Below, in pieces: positions 41,741 through 49,076 of a DNA stretch of 64,000 bases; within the stretch, counting starts at the first letter, position 1, and the number at the start of each line of letters is the position of its first letter. Source of the stretch: Limosilactobacillus oris. GTDB taxonomy: Bacteria; Bacillota; Bacilli; Lactobacillales; Lactobacillaceae. The stretch is from positions 1,612,001-1,676,000 of the forward strand of contig NZ_CP104398.1 of assembly GCF_025311495.1 (NCBI RefSeq). Reading direction: 5' to 3'. The notes under the pieces are model-generated. The model was not told where the DNA came from. It was given only the letters and a program-made list of their open reading frames with translations, and searched no databases. The position numbers were made by a program, and so were the translations under genes.

Positions 41741-42040
41741 GCATGATTTTCGCTGGGTAATAAACGCAACTTGCCACAGGGATGCGACATGGCAATTTTC
41801 ACGTGTTGCAGATTTGAATCGCTGGAAGTCTAAATAAAATCCCACAGTAAGTTTTTCAGGTTTGCTGTGGGATTTCTTTTTAAGGAAAGCTATTTACCGG
41901 CCGCAGAATATTATCTCTGTTACAATGAAAGTTAACCGGGCGTGGCGCTAGTCTGTCTAAGCTCGCTAATGCTAATTTAACGGGCTTTTATACGGCAGCC
42001 ACCCACCTAACATAAAATGCTGTTGAAAGGAGCGAGCTTG
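41741..42040. other. Region between tRNA-Thr and the M20 gene
   Basis: Holds a terminator-like hairpin with perfect arms AAATCCCACAG / CTGTGGGATTT and a T run (41837-41880), whose served gene is not apparent. It also holds an extended -10 box TGTTACAAT near 41920 that could serve the M20 gene. I see no gene and no duplicated attachment site. Confidence 0.45.
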
Positions 42041-43204
42041 ATGAAAGAAATTTTTACTGACCAGGAAAAGGTTCAAATTTTAGCCGACCTGGTTGCCATT
42101 AAATCGGTCAATGACCATGAACTGCAGGTTGCCAAATACTTGCAGCGCTTATTTGCTAAGTATGGGATAACGGCCAAGTTGCTACCGCTTGCTGCTAACC
42201 GGGCAGACCTGGTTGCGGAAATTGGAAGCGGGGCCCCAGTCCTGGGCGTGTCCGGTCACATGGACGTGGTGACCGCTGGCGAGTTGACCCAGTGGCATAG
42301 TGACCCGTTTACGCTCAAGGAACGGGATGGTCACCTTTACGGCCGCGGGGCAACAGATATGAAGTCGGGGCTAACGGCATTAGTGATTGCGATGATTACC
42401 ATCCAGCAAAATCACCTGCTGAAGCGGGGGACCATCCGCTTGATGGCGACCGCGGGTGAAGAAGTTGGCGAGCAGGGTTCCCGCTATCTAAAGGACCAGG
42501 GCTACATGGATGATGTTGCGGCCCTGCTGATTGCCGAACCGACAGGCTACCGGATTGCAACGGCGCACAAGGGCTCGATGGACATCGAACTAACTTCGCA
42601 TGGCATCGCGGCCCATAGCTCAATGCCGGAGCAGGGGTATAATGCCATCGACCCGTTGATGAAGCTGCTCGTCCAGGCTAACCAAACTTTCCGGAACACC
42701 GATAAGGTTAACACCGAGCTGGGCCGCCTGACCTTTAATACCACCGTCTTTAACGGTGGCGACCAGGTTAATTCCATTCCGGCTCAAGCAAGCGCTAAGG
42801 TCAACGTGCGTACGATCCCGGAATTCAATAATGACCTCGTAGCGGGCCGCTTGGAGAAAATGGTGGCTGTTGCTAACCGGGCGGGAGCAAAACTCAAGCT
42901 GGATATTTACATGTCCCAGCCGTCAATTCAGACAACCGGTGATTCGCGTTTTGTCCACCTGGCCCAACAAATTGGTAGTCAGTATGCCGGTCAAGCTGTG
43001 CCGACCTTTGCCCTCAACCCGGTAACGGACGCTTCTAACCTGGTAGTTGACAAGGGTCCCCAGTTTCCACTAGCGGTATTTGGGCCGGGCAATGACACGC
43101 CCCACCAAGTCAACGAGTACGCTGACCGCCAAATGTACCTGAACTTTATCAACTTGTACACTAAACTGTTTACTACTTACTTGGATTTCTCGGCTCAAGG
43201 CTAG
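42041..43204 (+). CDS. M20-family ArgE/DapE-type deacylase
   Basis: A 387-residue paralogue of the M20 enzyme at 17.1 kb. Motifs: GVSGHMDVV (about 74), GRGATDMKSG (about 104), TAGEEVGEQGSRYL (about 139) and NPVTDASNLV near the C-terminus. These residues place two zinc ions and the catalytic Glu for hydrolysis of N-acyl amino acids or peptides such as succinyl-diaminopimelate. ATG 42041 follows GAAAGGAGCGAGCTTG; an in-frame ATG at 42017 lies before the ribosome site. It is not in an operon with a transporter. Confidence 0.9.
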   Translation: MKEIFTDQEKVQILADLVAIKSVNDHELQVAKYLQRLFAKYGITAKLLPLAANRADLVAEIGSGAPVLGVSGHMDVVTAGELTQWHSDPFTLKERDGHLYGRGATDMKSGLTALVIAMITIQQNHLLKRGTIRLMATAGEEVGEQGSRYLKDQGYMDDVAALLIAEPTGYRIATAHKGSMDIELTSHGIAAHSSMPEQGYNAIDPLMKLLVQANQTFRNTDKVNTELGRLTFNTTVFNGGDQVNSIPAQASAKVNVRTIPEFNNDLVAGRLEKMVAVANRAGAKLKLDIYMSQPSIQTTGDSRFVHLAQQIGSQYAGQAVPTFALNPVTDASNLVVDKGPQFPLAVFGPGNDTPHQVNEYADRQMYLNFINLYTKLFTTYLDFSAQG

Positions 43205-43293
43205 GCTGGCTGTTTTTTCAGGCAAGGCAAATCAGTTGGGGAATCAGCTTGCTCGCCGTATTATAGTAATAGCTTATAAGGAGGCGGGCTTCT

Positions 43294-44628
43294 ATGAAAA
43301 ATTACGATTATATCATCCTGGGGACGGGCCCCGCGGGGTACAAACTGACCCAATTACTTGCTAAGACCGGGAAGTCGCTCTTAGCAGTCGAGGGTGGCCT
43401 ATTTGGTGGTACCTGTCCCAACGTCGGCTGTGAACCAAAGATTTTCTTATCTGGCGCCGTTCATACAGCGTTGGCAAGCCAGCAACTTGTGGGTCGTGGA
43501 ATTGCTCAGCCAGCACAGGTGGATTGGGACCAACTAATGACAGTTAAGAAGGCGCGCTTTGACTCCTGGCCAGCTGAGACGAAGGCGATTTACGAAAAAA
43601 TGTGTGACGTGGCGGTCGGCTACGGGGAATTCGTGGACGCCCACACCATCCAGGTCAACGGCCACCAGTATCATGGTACCCACATTATTATTGCAACGGG
43701 CCACCGTCCGCATAGGTTGGACATTCCCGGTAAGGAATACCTTCATGATAGTACGGACGTCCTTTCATTGTCCCACCGGCCAGACCATGCCGTCTTCATC
43801 GGTGGTGGTTATGTTGCCATCGAGCTGGCTACTTTCCTAGCCGCGGCGGGGACCAAAGTTGACCTCCTCATTCGGTCCGACCGGATTCTGCGGGGCTTTT
43901 ACGGCAAGTATGTCCAGGAGATGGTTGACCAGCTGACGGCCCGGGGGCTTACATTTCACTTCCAAACGACGGCTAGCGCGGTTGCCAAGACTGGCGAGCG
44001 GGTTACCGTCACCACTAACCACGGCGAACAGTTAACCACTGATTACGTGGTCGACGCCAGCGGCCGGGTACCAAATGTCGAAAAGCTACAGCTGGCGGCT
44101 GCCGGAATCAAGTATTCCCGGCGCGGGATTGATGTCGACGACCACCTGCAGACGAGCGTGGCGGGAGTTTATGCAATTGGTGATATTACCAGCCAACCCG
44201 TGCCAAAACTGACTACGGTCGCGGAGCTGGAAGCCGATTACCTGTACCGCCAGCTAGTAAAGGGCGACCAGGAGCCGCTCCGTTACCCGACAATTGGAAC
44301 CGCGGCCTTTGCCTTTCCAGAAATTGCCCAGGCTGGTGTGAATCCGGAAGAAGCAGCGGATGATTCCCGTTATCAGGTGGTGGAACATGACTTGTCGTTC
44401 GGCAGTTTTTATGCCGGTTTGAATGAACAAGGTGCCAAGTTAACGGTGGTGTATGACCGGGACCAGCAACTGGTCGGCGCCAGCGAGATTGGCGCTACGG
44501 CAGCAGATGATATCAACAATTTAGTGCCAGTCATTGGCCTCCAACCAAGCAGCCGTGAGTGGCAACGGAAGGTACTGCCGGCTTATCCGGCCTTGGCGGA
44601 TAAGGTTTTCGGATTATTGAAGCAATAG
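43294..44628 (+). CDS. Pyridine-nucleotide-disulfide oxidoreductase (glutathione/dihydrolipoamide reductase-like)
   Basis: A 444-residue FAD flavoenzyme. The FAD motif is ILGTGPAGYKLTQLL (about 8), the redox-active disulfide is in GGTCPNVGCEPK (about 39-50), the NAD(P) motif is VFIGGGYVAIELATFL (about 168), and the FAD/ribityl motif is GVYAIGDI (about 291). The C-terminal His-Glu dyad normally seen as HPT..E is replaced (LPAYPALADK), so it may not be a classical disulfide reductase. It starts at ATG 43294 after AAGGAGGCGGGCTTCT and appears monocistronic. Confidence 0.88.
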   Translation: MKNYDYIILGTGPAGYKLTQLLAKTGKSLLAVEGGLFGGTCPNVGCEPKIFLSGAVHTALASQQLVGRGIAQPAQVDWDQLMTVKKARFDSWPAETKAIYEKMCDVAVGYGEFVDAHTIQVNGHQYHGTHIIIATGHRPHRLDIPGKEYLHDSTDVLSLSHRPDHAVFIGGGYVAIELATFLAAAGTKVDLLIRSDRILRGFYGKYVQEMVDQLTARGLTFHFQTTASAVAKTGERVTVTTNHGEQLTTDYVVDASGRVPNVEKLQLAAAGIKYSRRGIDVDDHLQTSVAGVYAIGDITSQPVPKLTTVAELEADYLYRQLVKGDQEPLRYPTIGTAAFAFPEIAQAGVNPEEAADDSRYQVVEHDLSFGSFYAGLNEQGAKLTVVYDRDQQLVGASEIGATAADDINNLVPVIGLQPSSREWQRKVLPAYPALADKVFGLLKQ

Positions 44629-44677
44629 GGAATGGGACAGGTCATTCCAGCTCCGTCTTATCATTTTAAAAGTAGCT

Positions 44678-44719
44678 AAGAGGCTGGCGAGAAAACTTTG
44701 TTTTTTCACCAGCCTCTTG
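44678..44719 (+). terminator. Terminator after the flavin oxidoreductase
   Basis: AAGAGGCTGGCGAGAAAAC pairs with the TTTTTTCACCAGCCTCTT side. It belongs to the same hairpin family as 22491-22537. Confidence 0.75.
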
Positions 44720-44834
44720 CTAGTTCTTATCTATTACAAAGATAAGGTGGTGGCGTAACCACAAGGCTATTTGCCCATGAACGCCAGCCAGCCTGGACCA
44801 TGTCAACGAGCGTTTTAGGTTATATCCCTCATCG

Positions 44835-45635
44835 TTATGGCCGTTGCCCCAACCCACCTTCGAGGGTGAGGGTTTCACCCGTCATGTACTTAAAATCAGG
44901 GGACGCCAGCTGGACGCAGACCCGTCCGATTTCTTTTTCAGCATCACCGAAGTGACCGATTGGTGGAACGTGGACGTTGGCTTTGAAGGCGTCCGGGAAG
45001 GCTTCTTTGAATTGCTCCAACTTCGCGGTCCAAGCGAGCGGACAAACGACGTTCACGTTGACGTTATCCTTAGCCCATTCGGTGGCAGCGACCCGGCTCA
45101 AGCCCCGAATCCCTTCCTTTGCTGCCGCGTAAGCACTTTGCCCGTAGTTGCCGAAAAGCCCGGCACCAGAGGCAAAGTTGATTACGGAACCCTGGCTTTC
45201 CTTGAGCAGCGGATAACAGGCCTGCATGTAGTAGAAGGCAGCGTAGAGGCCGGAATAAATGGCGAGGTCGAATTGGTCGCTGGTGTGGTCAGCCAGGGTG
45301 ACGCCGGAAGCCGAAGCCTGAGCATTGTTAATCAAGACATCCAGCTGACCAAATTCCTGTTTAATTTGGTCGACAACGTTTTGGACGACGGCCCGGTTAT
45401 CGGCCTGGCGGTTAATGTCCGCTTGGATGGTGAGGACCTGAATGCCATATTGCTCTTCGAGTTCCTCCTTTGCCGCGGCTAGTTTGCTGGTATTACGCCC
45501 GGTAATTACCAGGTTCGCCCCTTCTTTGGCATAGGCAGTTGCAATCCCGTAACCGATTGAACCGCTTTTCCCGTTAGCGAGAACGGCGCGGCCCGCCCCG
45601 GTAATTAAAGCGACTTTTCCTTTTAAGAAGCTCAT
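44835..45635 (-). CDS. Short-chain dehydrogenase/reductase with an enlarged nucleotide loop
   Basis: A 266-residue SDR. The active-site Ser/Tyr/Lys are visible in VINFASGAGLFG and SAYAAAKEGIRG (about residues 150-175), and NNA in LINNAQAS (about 105). The glycine-rich cofactor motif, usually TGxxxGIG, reads TGAGRAVLANGKSGSIGYG, with about seven extra residues. Substrate unknown. A strong RBS (GCAGGAGGGATTTAC) precedes ATG 45635. No partner gene is co-transcribed. Confidence 0.87.
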   Translation of the reverse strand: MSFLKGKVALITGAGRAVLANGKSGSIGYGIATAYAKEGANLVITGRNTSKLAAAKEELEEQYGIQVLTIQADINRQADNRAVVQNVVDQIKQEFGQLDVLINNAQASASGVTLADHTSDQFDLAIYSGLYAAFYYMQACYPLLKESQGSVINFASGAGLFGNYGQSAYAAAKEGIRGLSRVAATEWAKDNVNVNVVCPLAWTAKLEQFKEAFPDAFKANVHVPPIGHFGDAEKEIGRVCVQLASPDFKYMTGETLTLEGGLGQRP

Positions 45636-45776
45636 GTAAATCCCTCCTGCTAATTATTAATTCTTCAATAATGTTATTTTAGCATTTACGGAGACAAAGG
45701 TGGTAATTAACACTGCTGGTTTAATATTAAATTAATATGGGAGGAGATGGGAAATAGCGACAGTATTAAAATTACG

Positions 45777-45805
45777 TTGACTTTAAATTAAAATAAGATT
45801 AGAAT
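45777..45805 (+). promoter_or_regulatory. Promoter of the PanE-like gene
   Basis: TTGACT (45777-45782), 17-base spacer, TAGAAT (45800-45805). Confidence 0.65.
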
Positions 45806-45836
45806 CCTCTTAACATTAACAAGGAGGTCCTCTTCA

Positions 45837-46799
45837 ATGGCATTAAAGTATACGGTTCTAGGTGCTGGCGCGATGGGCCTGCGTTTTGGGGTCTTATTAC
45901 AGGAACTGGCTCACGCGCAGGTCGACTTTGTGGATAACTGGCAGCCGCAGGTGGATACGATCAAGCAGCAGGGCGGTGTTTACGTTTCCCGGGATCACGA
46001 GGGACGGCACCTGGTTCCCGTCAATATCTATTCCCCCGAAGAATACGCGGGTGATCCGGACGTTTTTATCGTTTTTGCTAAGCAGATGACGTTGCAGGAC
46101 CTGCTGGAGCGGAGTGCCCACTTCTTCCATCCCGACCACCAGTACGTCTTCTCGGGGATGAACGGGATGGGACACATTGAAAAAATCAACCAGTACTTCC
46201 CTCAGGAACGCGTAGTAGCGGGGACCTGCTTGATCGGGACCGTTTTGAATAAGGCGGGGGACGTGGACTTTATCGGTAAGTCCGGCGCCGGTTCAATTAA
46301 CATGGCGGCCCAGACAGGGGTTGCCGATGACCGGGTCAAGGAAATCGTGGCCGACTTTACCGCGGCAAACATCAATCCTCACTTAACCGATAACTTCTAC
46401 GGGACGTTACTGACGAAAGTCGTCTTTAACTCCGTCATCAACACCATCTGTACTCTGTTTGAAATTCAAATGGGCCAGTTCATCGACTACGATGGCGCGG
46501 AAAAACTAGGAAAGCAGCTAATCAATGAAGCCTTTGACGTGGTTGAACGGGCCGGGATTCAGCTGCTCAGCACCCGGGAAGAGGAGTGGCAGACCATCAA
46601 GTACGTCAGCGAGGTCACGAACCCCCTCCACTATCCATCGATGTACCAGGATATGAGCAAGAATCGGCCGACCGAGGTCGACTATATTAACGGTTACATT
46701 TATGATTTGGGGAAGAAGTATAACTATGAGGCGACGACCCATGACTTCTTGCGTAACCTGGTTCACCTAGCAGAAAACACCCGTAAATTTAGAAACTGA
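45837..46799 (+). CDS. Ketopantoate reductase family (PanE-like) 2-hydroxyacid dehydrogenase
   Basis: A 320-residue NAD(P)-dependent reductase. It has the N-terminal motif TVLGAGAMGLRFGVLL (about 6), the catalytic Lys in the segment TLLTKVVFNSVINTICTLF (about 190), and the family C-terminus with Glu/Asn at EVDYINGYIYDLG. In lactic acid bacteria PanE-family enzymes often act as D-2-hydroxyacid dehydrogenases on branched ketoacids, so a ketoacid role may be as likely as pantothenate synthesis. AAGGAGGTCCTCTTCA precedes ATG 45837. Single-gene unit with own promoter and terminator. Confidence 0.88.
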   Translation: MALKYTVLGAGAMGLRFGVLLQELAHAQVDFVDNWQPQVDTIKQQGGVYVSRDHEGRHLVPVNIYSPEEYAGDPDVFIVFAKQMTLQDLLERSAHFFHPDHQYVFSGMNGMGHIEKINQYFPQERVVAGTCLIGTVLNKAGDVDFIGKSGAGSINMAAQTGVADDRVKEIVADFTAANINPHLTDNFYGTLLTKVVFNSVINTICTLFEIQMGQFIDYDGAEKLGKQLINEAFDVVERAGIQLLSTREEEWQTIKYVSEVTNPLHYPSMYQDMSKNRPTEVDYINGYIYDLGKKYNYEATTHDFLRNLVHLAENTRKFRN

Positions 46800-46800
46800 C

Positions 46801-46850
46801 AAAACAAGGCTCCAGTGCCCGGTCAAGCCGAACTCTGGAGCCTTGTTTAC
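46801..46850 (+). terminator. Terminator of the PanE-like gene
   Basis: AAACAAGGCTCCAG / CTCTGGAGCCTTGTTT arms. It shares the core CCAGTGCCCGGT...CCGAACTCTGG with the hairpin at 25509. Confidence 0.8.
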
Positions 46851-46862
46851 GTTGCAATTTAA

Positions 46863-47666
46863 TTAGTTTTCAAACACCATTTCTTCACGCAGTCCATCAT
46901 AAATTGACGTCCGCGCCCCGAGCAGCATACTGGTGTAGTAGGCAACGAAGGTTAGCAGGACCATCGGAAAAATCTGACTGATACTGCCAACCATTTCGGT
47001 GACGAGCAGGATGGCGGAAAATGGCGCCCCTTCCGCCGCGCCAAAGCAGGCTGCCATTCCAATAGCGACCATGTTCAAGCAGCAGGAGGCGGGCAGGACC
47101 CCGGCGTGAATCATTAACACGCCGGCCAGGGCGCCAAGAATGCTGCCCAAGACAAAGATCGGCATGAAAATCCCGCTGGGGACGATGGAGCCGTAAGCAA
47201 TCATGGTTCCCGCAAAGCGCAGCACCAGGAAGATTCCCAGCAGCCCGGCGATGGAAAGCCAGTTTCCCCGACTGAACATTTGCGTGACGTACATGATCAA
47301 GTCATGACTACCGCCGAGGAGGTGAGGGTTCCACAAGCCAACCGGAATTACCAGCATAAGTGGTGCTTATCCAAGAGGATGGCCTTGATCTGGGGAACAC
47401 CGGAGCCGACAAGATCTAGCGGGTCGACTTTGATGATTTGCCCGATCAGAAAGACAATCATGAGACTGCCGAGGACGTAGGGGATTAACCACACGGTGTG
47501 GCAACCCGGCTGCTTGGAGGCAGGGGGCTGCGAGTTTAATCTTCCCGGTAGGGGTGGTGAGTCTTTGAAAATGGGGCTGCTTGGGCTTGGATAAAAAAGC
47601 AAGCGCTTGCCGTGTGCCTGGACGGAGAATGATCAGCTTTAATGTTAAAGAGTTTGCACTGGTCAC
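46863..47666 (-). pseudogene. ClC-family chloride channel/antiporter, internally deleted
   Basis: Reading on the minus strand, a WLIPYVLGSLMIVFLIGQII helix and the early ClC motif LVGSGVPQIKAILL are followed by a frame break near 47350. The last ~160 residues of a ClC protein (AGTMIAYGSIVPSGIFMPIF; FGAAEGAPFSAILLVTEM) then follow. The central part with the GREGPxxQ selectivity-filter helix is absent, and the N-terminal helices are also missing or scrambled. The region is about 0.8 kb where an intact gene would be about 1.3 kb. It is a dead gene produced by at least one internal deletion and a frameshift. Confidence 0.82.
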
Positions 47667-47789
47667 AAGGCCTCCATTTCCCCATTATTTATTATAACGT
47701 TAATTATCAAGAGTGTCGCCGTTAATTCGGAATCCAAGGTATGATATGATAGGACATGGTAATTTCAATACACAAGTGGAGGATTAGAT

Positions 47790-48962
47790 ATGGAGTTTAT
47801 TGCCACCCTAGCAGGGTTGCTGTTGCTAACCCAAATTGTGGCGCACTACTGCCGGCGGATCGAGATTCCCGAGGTAATTGGGCAGATTATCGTAGGGATT
47901 CTCGTTGGCCCGGCGGTACTCAATTGGGTGCACCTGAATGCCATGATGAATGAGTTTCAGGAAATTGGGGTAATTATTTTAATGTTTATTGCGGGGCTCG
48001 AAAGTGACCTGTCCCAGCTGCGGAAGTATCTCAAACCGGCCTTCTTCGTGGCGGCGGCCGGAGCGTTGATCCCGGTCTTGGTTATGGCCCCGGCCAGCTA
48101 TTTCTTTGGTTTTACCAAAACGGAGTCGGTCTTTATCGGGGTCATCTTCGCGGCCACGTCCGTCAGCATTTCCGTGGCGGTCCTGCGGGAGTTTAACCAG
48201 TTGAGCAGCCGGGAGGGGGCGACCATCCTTGGTGCTGCGGTAGCGGATGACATTATCGGCGTGATGATGCTGTCGATCATGATCAGTGTTATTAACAGCG
48301 AGGGTGGCAATGCCCACAGTAGTCTGCCCCTCTGGCTGGCACTGTGCCTGCAAGTCCTGTTCTTTGGGGGCACCTACCTCCTGGTTCGCTGGTTGGCACC
48401 ATACCTGATGCGGGTTAGTGAACATATGCTGACCGAGGCGGCCCCGTCTGTCATGGCGATGATTATTTGTCTGGGGATGGCCGCAATTGCCCATTACGTC
48501 GGCCTGAGTGGGGCGGTCGGCTCCTTCTTTGCCGGAATTGCGGTCGCTAATACCCACCGGAAAGAAACAATTGACCGGAGCTTTGAACCGATCGGTTACG
48601 CCCTGTTCATTCCTCTGTTCTTCGTCAGCGTTGGTTTGAACATGCGCTTTGACAATATTGAGCGGTCACTGCTATTCGTGATTGTGATGACTGTTTTGGC
48701 CTGTCTGACGAAGCTCGTCGGTTGTGGGGCCGGCGCCCGGCTGGCCGGCTTTAATATGACCAGTTCCTACGTTGTCGGCAGTGGGATGGTCGCCCGGGGA
48801 GAAATGGCCCTGATTACGGCCCAGATTGGTTATGAGGCCCACTTGCTGTCGTCGATGTACTATTCTGATGTCATCACCGTGATTATTCTGGCGACGGTCT
48901 TAGCACCATTTATTTTGAAGCATTCATTAAAAAAGCTACCCACGGCGCCAGCTGCGGATTAG
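47790..48962 (+). CDS. CPA2-family cation/proton antiporter (NapA-like)
   Basis: A 390-residue protein with about twelve membrane segments. The ion-binding double Asp is in AAVADDIIGVMML (about residue 150), and the crossover region is FAATSVSISVAVLREF (about 115). It exchanges Na+ or K+ for protons, aiding pH and salt tolerance. There is no C-terminal TrkA-N domain, which separates it from KefB/KefC. ATG 47790 follows AAGTGGAGGATTAGAT. A terminator follows. Confidence 0.9.
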   Translation: MEFIATLAGLLLLTQIVAHYCRRIEIPEVIGQIIVGILVGPAVLNWVHLNAMMNEFQEIGVIILMFIAGLESDLSQLRKYLKPAFFVAAAGALIPVLVMAPASYFFGFTKTESVFIGVIFAATSVSISVAVLREFNQLSSREGATILGAAVADDIIGVMMLSIMISVINSEGGNAHSSLPLWLALCLQVLFFGGTYLLVRWLAPYLMRVSEHMLTEAAPSVMAMIICLGMAAIAHYVGLSGAVGSFFAGIAVANTHRKETIDRSFEPIGYALFIPLFFVSVGLNMRFDNIERSLLFVIVMTVLACLTKLVGCGAGARLAGFNMTSSYVVGSGMVARGEMALITAQIGYEAHLLSSMYYSDVITVIILATVLAPFILKHSLKKLPTAPAAD

Positions 48963-48971
48963 TTTAGGGGT

Positions 48972-48997
48972 GAGGCGAAAACGCCGCCTCTTTTTTA
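48972..48997 (+). terminator. Terminator of the antiporter gene
   Basis: GAGGCG / CGCCTC stem around AAAACGC followed by T6. Confidence 0.75.
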
Positions 48998-49076
48998 TTT
49001 ATGCGAAACGTTATGGTTAGGGACAATAAAATGCTAAAATGGATAGTCATAAAAAATTAAGAAAAGAGGGGCTTGA

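Noticed and set aside
41618-42040. Integration site or genomic island at tRNA-Thr
   Set aside because: No duplicated tRNA 3' end, integrase or phage gene is seen nearby.
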